Source of the DNA: Ancistrus triradiatus
Taxonomy: Eukaryota > Chordata > Actinopteri > Siluriformes > Loricariidae
DNA length: 64,000 bases
Assembly (NCBI GenBank): GCA_025084515.1
Contig: JAJAGP010000084.1
Location: 124,001-188,000 of the forward strand
Direction: 5' to 3'
In this document: one piece after another, positions 12,174 through 22,135 of the stretch
How the letters are laid out: the number at the start of each line of letters is the position of its first letter
Position numbering within the stretch: position 1 is the first letter of the stretch
Made by a program: the position numbers and the translations under genes
The notes under the pieces: generated by a model
What the model was told of the DNA's origin: nothing
Database searches by the model: none
What the model saw: only the letters and a program-made list of their open reading frames with translations

Positions 12174-12533
12174 ATTTATCCACAAAAGTATTTTTTTCCA
12201 CAGTTTTTCCCTCAAATTGCATTGCTTATTATATGATTTGTAATGAAACTTTAAGAAATTTTGAGAAAAATACAAAATAGAAGCAGTTTTACTAGTAATA
12301 TCAAACTTTTGGTCCCCTCTGAATATTGATCTCAAATATGATTGCAGTTTAATGTTACTTAGAATCGCCAGTGACAAGAAACTTTAATCCATAAACAGAC
12401 TTAACAGTACTACCTTTTCTTTATGTCATCAGATTTGCTCCTTTTGAAAGCAATGTGTGGTTGGTTGGTGCCTTCCTTGTTGGAATTAGAATCCAAGAGC
12501 ACAATTTCATTAAACTATCTGTGGGCAAAACTA

Positions 12534-13105
12534 CCGTATTTTCCGGACCATAAAGCGCACCGGGTTATAAGGCGCGATATCAATGATCGACTGCTAACAG
12601 ATCTATTTTCATACATAAAGCGCACCGGGTTATAAGACGCATGAAATGAAACAAAACTCTTAAGTTCCGTCGGAAGCTCAGTTTGGTCTTTACCTGGCTC
12701 AGGGCGTCTTCTTGCTTCCTCCACTTCCGTACCATTGATTCGTCAATGTTGAATTCTCTCGCAGCTGCTCTATGTCCATGTTGTACTGCGTGACTGATAG
12801 CGTTGTGTTTGAAATCCGCTTCGAAAATGAATGAATGAATGCACGTACCCTAATGCTGAAGCACATACCGTATTACTCCGCTATGCTGCGCACTACGGTG
12901 GCCGTAAGCTTCGTAACCTACCAAAGACTGTGCTAAAACATTTTGACAGATTTATGAGCGCCGTGTACCATCTACAATCAGTTGTAGGTCAGAAAGCACA
13001 ACCAGAATTAATTCATACATTAGGCGCACCGCATTTTAAGGTGCACTGTCGATTTTTGAGAAAATTAAAGGATTTTAAGTGCGCCCTATGGTCCGAAAAA
13101 TACGG
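12534..13105. mobile_element. Pogo-type MITE E, copy 1, carrying a transposase DNA-binding fragment
   Basis: Flanked by TA on each side. The termini are CCGTATTTTCCGGACCATAA at the left and, read on the minus strand at the right, CCGTATTTTTCGGACCATAG. The left end contains an extra internal duplication: the segment aaagcgcaccgggttataag occurs twice, about 60 bp apart. Length 572 bp, too short to be autonomous. Confidence 0.88.
12655..12826 (-). pseudogene. Brinker/CENP-B-like helix-turn-helix fragment of a pogo-type transposase
   Basis: One minus-strand frame is open for about 57 codons: FEADFKHNAISHAVQHGHRA then AAREFNIDESMVRKWRKQED. I recognise this as the N-terminal sequence-specific DNA-binding domain found in pogo/Tigger relatives (BrkDBD type). 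There is no catalytic domain and no Met start in frame. The same fragment, with a TGA near its end, is in copy 2 at 45615. Confidence 0.75.
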
Positions 13106-13142
13106 TACTGAATTTTTGGAAAACTAGGAACGTTGACACTAA

Positions 13143-13578
13143 AGTTGGCATTACTGTTCCATGGAGGAAATTGAAGAACAAACTAGCACTAAAGATTTTT
13201 AAAAATTTGTTTAATGCTAACGTAACTGATGCCTTTGTTTTATTGGTCTAATATGTACTTTTGGTATGTTATACATTTAAAAGTAGCTAGTCAAAACATA
13301 TAGCTATCTATGAGCTATCATTATCTTGCCTGCAGAGGAGTTGACTTTCTTTTAAATATTTCTGGATGTCCATTACTACTTGTGAAAAACTGAAAGCCTT
13401 AGGCGCTCGGCTTTTGGAAAGATGCGGGAGCATTATGGGAAATGTAGTGCCTGCAGTGAATTTGTGTGGCGCGTCTTGTAGTGCTGCTCAGTAATCCAGG
13501 AAAAAAATTGACTTTAAATTTAAATTGATTAGAAATTTATTTCAGTGAGATACAGTAACATTTTAATGGGCACATGCC
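13143..13578 (+). repeat. Copy 1 of an unnamed dispersed repeat
   Basis: Aligns in order, with many indels, to 62478-62880 (shared words: gaagaacaa, cttttggaaagatgc, 'tgtagtgcctg', 'cagtaatccagga', 'acagtaacatt'). It ends where a Mermaid-like SINE begins. Confidence 0.6.
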
Positions 13579-13579
13579 A

Positions 13580-13775
13580 TATGGTGGCTGCATCAGTAGC
13601 ACTGTCACCTGACAGTGAGAAGTTCCTGGGTTCAATCCCAGGTGGAGTGGTCTGGGTCCTTTCTGTGTGTGTCCTGCCCCTATGGGTATATGCCAGGTCC
13701 CACAGTCCAAAGACATGCTTTAGGTTAATTGATTATGCAAAATTGACCGATCTGAGGTCTATCTATAAGACTAGC
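13580..13775 (+). mobile_element. Mermaid/DANA-like SINE
   Basis: The tRNA-like head (gtagcactgtcacctgacag, then gttcctgggttcaatcccag) is followed by the body (ggtctgggtcctttctgtgt, cacagtccaaagacatgctt taggtt). The 3' end has decayed. Confidence 0.85.
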
Positions 13776-14029
13776 TTCGATATAACCTTGACTGTTGACG
13801 TATCCTTGAGTCTATTGTTGAAGAGTAATTGTTGCTAAAGCGCGACGTTAAATAAACTAAATAAGCGAACAAACGTGCCTCAGGAAAGTATAGATATTTT
13901 GCACGGTACTAATTGAATAATGTGTGTTCAATGCTTCAAAGAGTAACAGAAAACGGGAAATAAAATACTTGAGGTTCAAATGGTGTTAAAAAAGTGATAT
14001 CGGTAGTTCTAAGAAAGCTTATAATATGG

Positions 14030-14960
14030 CATGCATATGCATATGGTCTCTCTTTCCCTCTGTCTTTTCACCTCTCCCTCCCTCTTTTCCCTCCCTGGCT
14101 CTCCTGGTCCCTAGCTGATTTTCAATTCTGAGAAATCCCTCCTCTCGGCTCTGCCTCACAGTGGCTTGACTGGATGTAAACCCCCTTAGGGCTCAGAGAG
14201 ACATGAATAAACCAAACCGGCACCACCGCCAAATTACTTACAGATCAGCCCAGCATTCTTCACTAAACTTTCCCTCTGTCTCTCCCCTCTCTGCCTCAGT
14301 TCTTCCCTTTCTTCCTTCTCATATGGGTCCCAGTTATGATTTACTGTTGATGGTAAACCTTTAAGCAGATAGCTAATAGCTACAAAAGGTGTTAGACACC
14401 TATTCGGATGGTGTTAATACAGATGGCAATCTACCATATGAGATTAAGCTCACTGTTTTTTCTTCAGACTGTATTACAATCAAGACTTTTAAGAAGGCAC
14501 AACGGCTAACATCTTGCATTGGTTTGAGAAACAATCAGATTGGGAGAGGCCCAACACGTTTGCTGATCCATTGTGCTGGGGCAATGAGCAAATGATATAT
14601 TTATTTATGTGGTAATTGAAAACACACAAACAGGATATAAGCCTTTGGACGTTCTTTGCTATGAAACATATGCTACAAAGAGACCGCAACTGGTAGTCAG
14701 TGAAGGATCGAGATGGGAACAAGTGAAGGTATCCACTTTATAGAACACTGCAACAGATGAGAACAGAGATTGTGGACTTCATTTTTATGATTAATTACTA
14801 AAGCCAGTATTCCTCCAGGACTATAAAACATATTGTTGCAAAGTTCTGGATAACGTCTTTATCCTCATCTCCCTAGTGGCTTGCAGCAGCAGACTGTGGT
14901 TGGGCAATTGATCAGGTACACCTACCATACAGGTGCACTTTGTGGATACACAATTACTGA
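14030..14960. other. Intergenic; pyrimidine-rich near 14045-14330
   Basis: 14045-14330 is pyrimidine-rich and relatively complex; the rest is unremarkable. No gene seen. Confidence 0.35.
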
Positions 14961-14967
14961 TTTTGTA

Positions 14968-16399
14968 CAGTGGTGCGTGAAAGTTTGTGAACCCTTTACA
15001 ATGTTCTATATTTCTGCATAAATATGACCTAAAACATCACCAGATTGTCACACAAGTCTAAACGTAGATAAAGAGAATCCAGTTAAACAAATGATACAAG
15101 AATTTAAAGAACAGGGATCTATCAAAGTCTGCTCTTCACAACACATGTTTGTGGAAGTGTATCATGTCACGAACAAAGGAGATTTCTGAGGACCTCAGAA
15201 AAAGGGTTGTTGATGCTCATCAGACTGGAAAAGGTTACAAAACCATCTCTAAAGAGTTTGGACTCCACCAATCCACAGTCAGACAGATTGTGTACAAATG
15301 GAGGAAATTCAAGACCATTGTTACCCTCCCCAGGAGTGGTCCACCAACAAAGATCACTCCAAGAGGAAGGTGTGTAATAGCTGGCAAGGTCACAAAGGAC
15401 CCCAGGGTAACTTCTAAGCAACTGAAGGTCTCTCTCACATTGGCTAATGTTAATGTTCATGAGTGCACCATCAGAAGAACACTGAACAACAATGATGTGC
15501 ATGGCATCATTACAACGAGAAAAGCCACTGCTCTCCAAAAAGAACATTGCTGCTGTCTGTTAGTTTGCTAAAGATCACGTGGACAAGTCAGAAGGCTATT
15601 GGAAGAATGTTTTGTGGACGGATGAGAACAAAATAGAAGTTTTTGGGTTTAAAAGGGAAAAGCGTTATGTTTGAAGAAAGGAAAACACTGCATTTCCAGC
15701 ATAAGAACCTTATCCCCATCTGTGAAACATGGTGGTGGTAGTATCATGGTTTGGGCCTGTTTTGCTGCATCTGGGCCAGGACGGCTTGCCATCATTGATG
15801 GAACAATGAATTCTAAATTATATCAGAGAATTCTAAAGGAAAATGTCAGGACATCTGTCCATGAACTGAATCTCAAGAGAAGGTGGGTTATGCAGCAAGA
15901 CAACGACCCTAAGCACACAAGTCGTTCTACCAAAGAATGGTTAAAGAAGAATCAAAGTCCTGACCTTAAGCCAATCAAAATGTTGTGGAAGGACCTGAAG
16001 TGAGCAGTTAATGTGAGGGAATCCACCAACATCCCAGAGCTGAAGCTGTTCTGTATGGAGGAATGGGCTAAAATTCCTCCAAGCCGGTGTGCAGGACTGA
16101 TCAACAGTTACAGGAAACGTTTAGTTGCAGTTATTGCTGCACAGGGGGGGTCACACCAGATACCGAAAGCAGAGGTTCACATACTTTTTCCACTCACTAA
16201 TATGTAATATTGGATCATTTTCCTCAATAAATAAATGATCAAGTATAATATTTTGTCTCATTTGTTCAACTGGCTTCTCTTTATCTACTCGGATTCGGAC
16301 AAGTCTAGGACTTGTGTGAAAATCTAATGATGTTTTAGGTCATATTTATGCAGAAATATAGAAAATTCTAAAGGGTTCACAAACTTTCAAGCACTACTA
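14968..16399 (+). mobile_element. Tc1-like element, family A copy 2
   Basis: Starts after TA with CAGTGGTGCGTGAAAGTTTG and ends near 16399 with the inverted match (gggttcacaaactttcaagc). The 5' terminal repeat is shortened: it jumps from 'gttaaacaaatgatac' to 'aagaatttaaagaacagg'. Confidence 0.92.
15164..16205 (+). pseudogene. Tc1-like transposase pseudogene, family A copy 2 (nearly complete)
   Basis: Starts MSRTKEISEDLRKRVVDAHQ. The paired-like DNA-binding region is readable (HQSTVRQIVYKWRKFKTIV, then LPRSGPPTKITPRGR). The frame breaks near 15545 by a small deletion (EHCCCLLVC then stop). The second half, from 15671, reads KHGGGSIMVWACFAASGPGR, QQDNDPKHTSRSTKEWLKKN (second Asp) and SPDLKPIKMLWKDLK, where the third catalytic Glu is replaced by Lys. 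A deletion removes the usual VLEWPS segment, and TGA at 16001-16003 ends the frame before the final 65 residues (to NSYRKRLVAVIAAQGG). Not functional. Confidence 0.92.
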
Positions 16400-16429
16400 T
16401 ATATCTGTTGTACAACTGTATTCCGTTAA

Positions 16430-16625
16430 TCAATGGAAATAAACAATTATTGTTCTGCAACGTTCTGTTGGGAAAAGATGGGTTCTGGCATTCACGTGGA
16501 TGTTACTTTGATGGATACCACCAACCTAAACATTGTTGCAGACCAAGCACATCACTTTATGGCAGTGGTATTGCCGACTTTCAGTGGCCCCTTTCAGCAG
16601 GTAATGCACCCTACCATAACAAGGT
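16430..16625 (+). pseudogene. Tc1-like transposase fragment, family F
   Basis: Frame-shifted pieces read FCWEKMGSGIHVDVTL and NIVADQAHHFMAVVLP, then FQQ. This is the DDE-domain segment just before the second catalytic Asp, also present in the element at 54767. Confidence 0.7.
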
Positions 16626-16879
16626 AAGACTGTATATACAAAGTGCAAATACGTTACACGTTCAAACTGCTTCAAATGTAACTTCGACTATTTCAGCCAC
16701 ACCCACCGCAGAAGCATAAAATCAGGCATACAGTCACACAATCCGGGTAGACAAACACTGGCAGTAACATTGAACATGGCACCATCACACTGTACCAACT
16801 TTTTAACAAGGCTCTTTATTAAATTTCTGCCTGGCTAGAGCTACACTGGTCAACTATAAGTGATGTTTTTGTGAACTGG

Positions 16880-17455
16880 AAAGGGCAACATCAGATCAGT
16901 CACAAAGCAGTGCTCTTCACAAGCTCGCCGTTGTATTGAAGTGCATACAGTCATCTCTCCTTGGTTGCAGCACACACTCCTGAGTTCCAATCATCATGTC
17001 CAATAAACAAAGCACACTGCCATTGAACCCTAAAGCTCCGAAGTGATGAATCACACTTTGCCACTTGGCAGTCTGAAAGATACAAAAGGGAACTTCAAAT
17101 GCTACAGCATACAACAATGTTTGAGAGAATTTATGAATCCAACTTTGTGGCAAAAGTTTGGCCAAGGTTTGTTTCAACATCACTTTCTCTCATTCCATAA
17201 GGAAGCGGTTTGCTGAGTACAAAAGAAATTGACTGGCATGTACAGATCCCTGACTTCAGCTCCATCCAACACATGAATTGACACACCAAGTACAGGCAGA
17301 GCTTATCACCTAGTGTCAGTGCCAAACCTCATTAATGGTCTTAAATGTAACCGAATCCTCACAGCTGTGTTTTAAAATCCAGTAGGAAAACATTCAAAAC
17401 GCATAAACTGTGTCTTGAGTCGAAGAGTGAACTGTTATAATAGCAAAAGTGGGAC
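16880..17455 (+). pseudogene. Tc1-like transposase fragment, family G (degenerate, no ends seen)
   Basis: Nucleotide landmarks of the family occur in order: 'tgagttccaa', 'gtgatgaatcac', 'tggcagtctga', gctacagcatacaa, 'ccaactttgtggcaaaagtttgg', 'ttgactggc', 'ccctgac', 'agtgcc', 'tgttataatagcaaaagtgg'. The Tc1 motif SDESH (first Asp) can be read near 17040. Large stretches are missing. Same family as 9848-10985 but the opposite orientation. Confidence 0.75.
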
Positions 17456-17502
17456 TAACTTCAAAGTAATGTGCAGATTTTATTTGTAATGAGATGATGA
17501 AT

Positions 17503-17590
17503 AAGTCAAAGTCAAATTTATTTCTATAGCACTTTTTATAATTGAGAATTGTCTTAAAACAGCTTTGCAATTTTCTAGGCCCAAAGATGT
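17503..17590 (+). repeat. Teleost dispersed repeat R1, copy 2, cut by a Tc1 insertion
   Basis: gtcaaagtcaaatttatttc tatagcactttttata ... gtcttaaaacagctttgcaa ... ctaggcccaaagatg, then the Tc1 terminal repeat begins at 17592. The rest of R1 is not found after 24.4 kb. Confidence 0.7.
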
Positions 17591-17958
17591 ACAGTGGTGC
17601 TTGAAAGTTTGAGAACCCTTTAGAATGTCTATATTTCTGCATAAGTATGATCTAAAACATCATCAGATTTTCACACAAGTCCTAAAAGTAGATAAAGAGA
17701 ACCCAGTTAAACAAATGAGACACAAAATATTATACTTGGTCACTTATTTATTGAGAAAAATGATCCAATATTACATATTAGTGAGTGGAAAAAGTATGTG
17801 AACCTCTAGGATTAGCTGTTAATTTGAAGGTGAAATTTGAGTCAGATGTTTTCAATAAATAGGATACCAATCAGGTGTGAGTGTGCATCCTGTTTTATTT
17901 AAAGAACAGGGATCTATCAAAGTCTGTTATTCACAACACATGTTTGTGGAAGTGTATC

Positions 17959-18440
17959 ATGGCACGAACAAAGGAGATTTCTGAGGACCTCAGAAAAAGA
18001 GTAGTTGATGCTCATCAGGCGGGAAAAGGTTAAAGAGTTTGGACTCCACCAATCCACAGTCAGACAGTTTGTGTACAAATGGACGAAATTCCAGACCATT
18101 GTTAACCTCCCCAATAGTGGTCGACCAACAAAGATCACTCCAAGAGCAAGGCTTGTAATAGCTGGCAAGGTCACAAAGGACCCCAGGATAACTTCTAAGC
18201 AACTGAAGGCCTCTCTCTCATTGGCTAATGATAATGTTCACGAGTCCACCATCAGAAGAACACTGAACAACAATGGTGTCCATGGCAGGGTTGCAAAACG
18301 AAAGCCACTGCACTCCAAAAAGAACATTGCTGCTCGTCTGCAGTTTGCTAAAGATCATGTGGACAAGCCAGAAGGCTATTGGAAGAATGTTTTGAAGACA
18401 GATGAGACCAAAATAGAACTTTTTAGTTTAAAAGAAATGC
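17959..18440 (+). pseudogene. Tc1-like transposase, family A copy 3, 5' half
   Basis: Begins MARTKEISEDLRKRVVDAHQ at 17959. A deletion ('aaaaggttaaagag') removes the YKTIS segment and shifts the frame. From about 18032 the frame is clean through FGLHQSTVRQFVYKW, SGRPTKITPRARLVIAGKVT, STIRRTLNNNGVHGRVAKRK and NIAARLQFAKDHVDKPEGYW to TDETKIELF (first catalytic Asp), ending at the LTR insertion in the RY codons. The 3' half is at 23977. Confidence 0.92.
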
Positions 18441-18445
18441 GTTAT

Positions 18446-18832
18446 TGTCACGCTCGCTGGCCACCACGCCAGCGTCACCTGCGCACGTCACATCACACGC
18501 ACCTGTTCCTCGTTTCTTCATCACACCCGCACTCTATTTAACCCGCACTCACTTCACCGTCACTGCGGATTATTGATGTTATGCCACCAACGCGTTCCCT
18601 ACCAGTCGTGCCTCTACACACCGTCCCTCGTCTCGCGTTCCTACGCACTCCGTCCGTCCGTCCGTCCGTCCGTATTCCTCACATCCCCAGGTTTGTCACG
18701 TTTTGTTTCATGCCCGTTTTCATTCCCCGCCTGTTCAGTTCGCTGTGTTTGTTTTCTGTTGGTTAATAAATCTCCCCTTTACTTTTGAACCTGCGTTCGT
18801 CTCCTGCTTCCCCTCCGGCTCACGCCGTTACA
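18446..18832 (+). repeat. LTR (copy 1), structured like a solo LTR
   Basis: Starts TGTCACGC and ends GTTACA (TG...CA). It is flanked on both sides by the 5-bp direct repeat GTTAT (18441-18445 and 18833-18837), and after the second GTTAT the interrupted Tc1 sequence continues. It contains a ctatttaaccc TATA-like box near 18534, (CCGT)5 at about 18652-18673 and AATAAA at 18765-18770. It aligns along its length with 23530-23976. No primer-binding site follows, as expected for a solo LTR. Confidence 0.88.
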
Positions 18833-18837
18833 GTTAT

Positions 18838-18892
18838 GTTTGGAGAAAAGAAAACACTGCAGTCCAGCATAAATACCTTATCCCATCGACCG
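18838..18892 (+). pseudogene. 55-bp duplicate of the Tc1 transposase target sequence
   Basis: Reads gtttggagaaaagaaaacac tgcagtccagcataaatacc ttatcccatc, the Tc1 sequence that should follow the LTR insertion site. The same segment, with small differences, stands at 23982 after the second LTR. The match stops abruptly before 'gaccgtttctacgg'. Confidence 0.88.
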
Positions 18893-19488
18893 TTTCTACG
18901 GCGATATCCTGCTCCTGCTGGACGTTTGTGATTGCAGTGCAGGTCGTTTTTTGACATTTCCCCTTTTGGACTCCGAGTTTTTAAGAAAGGTTTTCTTTTT
19001 GTTTCTCCACTGGAGGTGATTGAAGCCCTGGTTTTGGGCCCACCACATGTGGCCGGTGCTCCAGAAGGGCACCGTAGTAGATCGGTTCCTGGAGGAGCTG
19101 GAGTTTGGTTTGTTTAGCTCCTCCTGGGAATCCCCGGGCATCGACACTGTGGGTTTCCAGCCCTGCAGAACCAGTTCGCCCTGTCCGCCTCTGCACTGGC
19201 TGGTAAGGTGCTGGACCATCCCCAGCTTACCACCAGCCGGACCGCCCTACCAGGCGTCCAAGCAAATGCCGGGCGACCACATTTTATTTTTAGTCGCTCT
19301 TGTTTTTTTTCCCGAATCCCTCAGTTCCTAGTATTCGCGTTTCCAAACACGCCTCAGAATCACCTAGTTCCGATCATGGTACCCGCTCAGTCGGCTTCCT
19401 CGACACACCCGCACTGACGTTCCGTTTGGGACACGGACGATCACATTCACACGTGCACCTACCTCCCGCGTCCCGGATGTTGGTTGCC

Positions 19489-19645
19489 GGTGGCTGCCCC
19501 AAGGACATCTGCAGTTTACGGTGGCCTGGCCCCAAGGACGTCATCAAGGTTCCGGGTGGCTGCCCCAAGGACCGTCAGCAGTTCCCCGTGGCTTGCTGCC
19601 CCAAGGACGTCTGCAGTTCCGAGTGGCTGCCCCCAGGGCACCAGA
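19489..19645 (+). repeat. Minisatellite M1, about 32-bp unit, five copies
   Basis: Unit theme gtggctgccccaaggacgtc followed by tgcagttccg. Copies differ by substitutions and indels. Confidence 0.85.
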
Positions 19646-19789
19646 AGCCTTTCTAAAAGGCTCCATCCACGTCCGAAGCCTTTCCAAAGGCCACTGCCTC
19701 CACGGAGACCCCGTCTGAGACCTCACTAACCGGCCGCAACCCCCAGAGGGAAAGCCGTTCGGAGATTGTTCTCCTCCATAGAGACCCAA

Positions 19790-20598
19790 GTCGTCGACTC
19801 TGCTGTCAAGGCATCACGTCGTACCACGACTATGCTGTCAAGCATCACGTCGTCCACGACTCTGCTGTCAAAGAATCACGTCGTCCACGACTCTTTGCTC
19901 TCAAGCATCACGTCTTCCACGACTCTGCTTTCTCAGCATCACGTCGTCCCCGACTCTGCTCTCAAGCATCAACGTCGTCCACGACTCTGCTCTCAAGCAT
20001 CATACGTCGTCCACGGGGACTCTGCTCTCAAGCATCACGTCGTCCACGGGGGACTCCTGCTCCTCAAGCATCACGTCGTCCACGACTCTGCTCTCAAGCA
20101 TCACGTCGTCCACGACTCTGCTCTTCAGCCCCAGCATCACGTCGTCCACGAACTCTGCTCTCAAGCATCACGTCGTCCACGACTCTGCTCTCAAGCATCA
20201 CGTCGTCCACGACTCTGCTCTCAAGGCACACTCGTCCACGACTCTGCTCTCAAGCATCACGTCGTCCACAGACTCTGCTCTCAAGCATCACGTCGTCCAC
20301 GACTCTGCTCTCAAGCATCACGTCGTCCACGACTCTGCTCTCAAGCAATCACGTCGTCCACGACTTCTGCTCTCAAGCATCACGCTCGTCCACGACTCTG
20401 CTCTCTCAAGCATCACGTCGTCCACGACTCTGCTCTCAAGCATCAAGTAGTCCACGACTCTGCTCTCAAAGCATCACGTCGTCCACGACTCTGCTCTCAA
20501 GCATCACGTAGTCCACGACTCTGCTCTCAAGCAATCACGTCGTCAACGACTCCGCTGACAAGCATCACGTCGTCCACGACCCCCGCTGACAAGAATCA
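19790..20598 (+). repeat. Minisatellite M2, 30-bp unit, about 27 copies
   Basis: Unit tctgctctcaagcatcacgt followed by cgtccacgac. Many copies carry one- to three-base insertions or deletions. In one frame the unit reads SALKHHVVHD, in the others SSITSSTTLL or RPRLCSQAS; all lack stops. Confidence 0.92.
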
Positions 20599-21030
20599 CG
20601 TCGTCCACGACTCTGCTCTGCAGCACTCGTCGTCCACGACTCTGCTCTGCAGCCACTCGTCGTCACACGACTCTGCCTCTGCAGCCACTCGTCGTCCACG
20701 ACTCTGGCTCTGCAGCCACTCGTCGTCCCACGACTCTGCTCTGCAGCCACTCGTCGTTCCACGACTCTCTGCTCTGCAGCCAACTCGTCGTCCACGACTC
20801 TGCTCTGCAGCCACTCGTTCGTCCACGACTCTGCTCTGCAGCCACTCGTCGTCCACGACCTCTGCTCTGCAGCCACTCGTCGTCCCGACTCTGCTCTGGC
20901 AGCCCACTCGTCCGTCCACGGACTCGGCTCTGCCAGCCACTCGTCGTCCACGACTCTGCTCTACAGCCACTCGTCGTCCACGACTCAGCCCTGCAGCCGC
21001 TCGTCGTCCACGACTCAGCTCTGCAGCCAC
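20599..21030 (+). repeat. Minisatellite M3, 30-bp unit, about 14 copies
   Basis: Unit tctgctctgcagccactcgt followed by cgtccacgac: the M2 unit with 'caagcatca' changed to 'gcagccact'. Confidence 0.92.
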
Positions 21031-21036
21031 TCGTCC

Positions 21037-21245
21037 GTCTCTGCTACCAAGCAACGCCGCCTCGCCTCTGCTGTCAAGCAACGCCGCCCTCCGCCTCTGC
21101 TGTCAAGCAACGCCGCCTCGCCTCTGCTGTCAAGCAACGCCGCCTCGCCTTCTGCTTTGTCAAGCAACGCCGCCCCGAGGGGCTCGCCTCTGCTGTCAAG
21201 CAACGCCGCAGGTGAGTCGCCTCTGCTTGTCAAGCAAACGCCCGC
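21037..21245 (+). repeat. Minisatellite M4, about 27-bp unit, roughly seven copies
   Basis: Unit tctgctgtcaagcaacgccg followed by cctcgcc. It keeps the tctgct(g/c)tcaagca core of M2 but has a new second half. Confidence 0.88.
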
Positions 21246-21775
21246 CTCGCCTCTTCTTTTGTCAAGCACGGCCGCCTCGTCTCTGCTCTCAAGCACGGCC
21301 GCCTCGTCTCTGCTCTCAAGCACGGCCGCCTCTCGTCTCTGCTCTCAAGCACGGCCGCCTCGTCTCTGCCTCAAGCACGGCCGCCTCGTCTATGCTCTCA
21401 AGCACGGCCGCCTCGTCTCTGCTCTCAAGCACGGCCGCCTCCGTCTCTGCTCTCAAGCCACGGCCGCCTCGTCTCTGCTCTCAAGCACGGCCGCCTCGTC
21501 TCTGCTCTCAAGCCCGGCCGCTGATCGTCTCTGCCTCTCAAGCACGGCCCGCCTCGTCTCTGCTCTCTAAACAACGGCCGCCTCGTCTCTGCTCTCAAAG
21601 CACGGCCGCCTCGCCTCTGCTCTCAAGCACGGCCGCCCCGCCTCTGCTCTCAAGCACGGCCGCTCGCCTCTGCTCTCAAGCACGGCCGCCTCGGCTCCTC
21701 TTGACTCTCAAGCACGGCCGCCTCGCCTCTGCTCTCAAGCACGGGCCGCCTCGCCCTCTGCTGTCAAGCACGGCC
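21246..21775 (+). repeat. Minisatellite M5, 27-bp unit, about 19 copies
   Basis: Unit tctgctctcaagcacggccg followed by cctcgtc or cctcgcc. It shares the core with M2 and the 'gccgcctcg' half with M4. Confidence 0.9.
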
Positions 21776-22135
21776 GCCTCGCCTCTGCTGTCAAGCGTCG
21801 CCCTCGCCGCCTCTGCTGTCAAGCGTCGCCGCCTCGCCGCCTATGCTGTCAAGCGTCGCCGCCTCGCCGCCTTCCTGCTGTTCAAGCGTCACCGCCGTCT
21901 TCGCCTCGCCGCCTCTGCTGTCAAGCGTCGCCGCCTCCGCCTCTGCTGTCAAGCGTCGCCGCCTCGACGCCTCTGCTCTCAAGCGCGCCGCCTCGCCCCT
22001 CTGCTCTCAAGCGTCGTCGCCTGTCGACGCCTCATGCCTCTCAAGAGTCTGCCGCCTCGCCGCCTCTGCTGTTCAAGCGTCGCCCGCCTCCTCGCCGCCT
22101 CTGCACTCTCAAGCGTCGCCGCCGCCGCCTCTGCT
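21776..22135 (+). repeat. Minisatellite M6, about 30-bp unit, about 12 copies, with outlying copies near 22972 and 23040-23108
   Basis: Unit tctgctgtcaagcgtcgccg followed by cctcgccgcc. Outlying copies in the pyrimidine-rich zone show the array once extended further or was split. Confidence 0.88.

Noticed and set aside
20565..21323. Minus-strand frames rich in DDEWLQSR and similar repeats
   Set aside because: These are the complement of the same minisatellites, with no start context or family resemblance.
19790..22135. CRISPR-like array of about 30-bp repeats
   Set aside because: The units are directly abutting with no unique spacers, and the context is a vertebrate retroelement.
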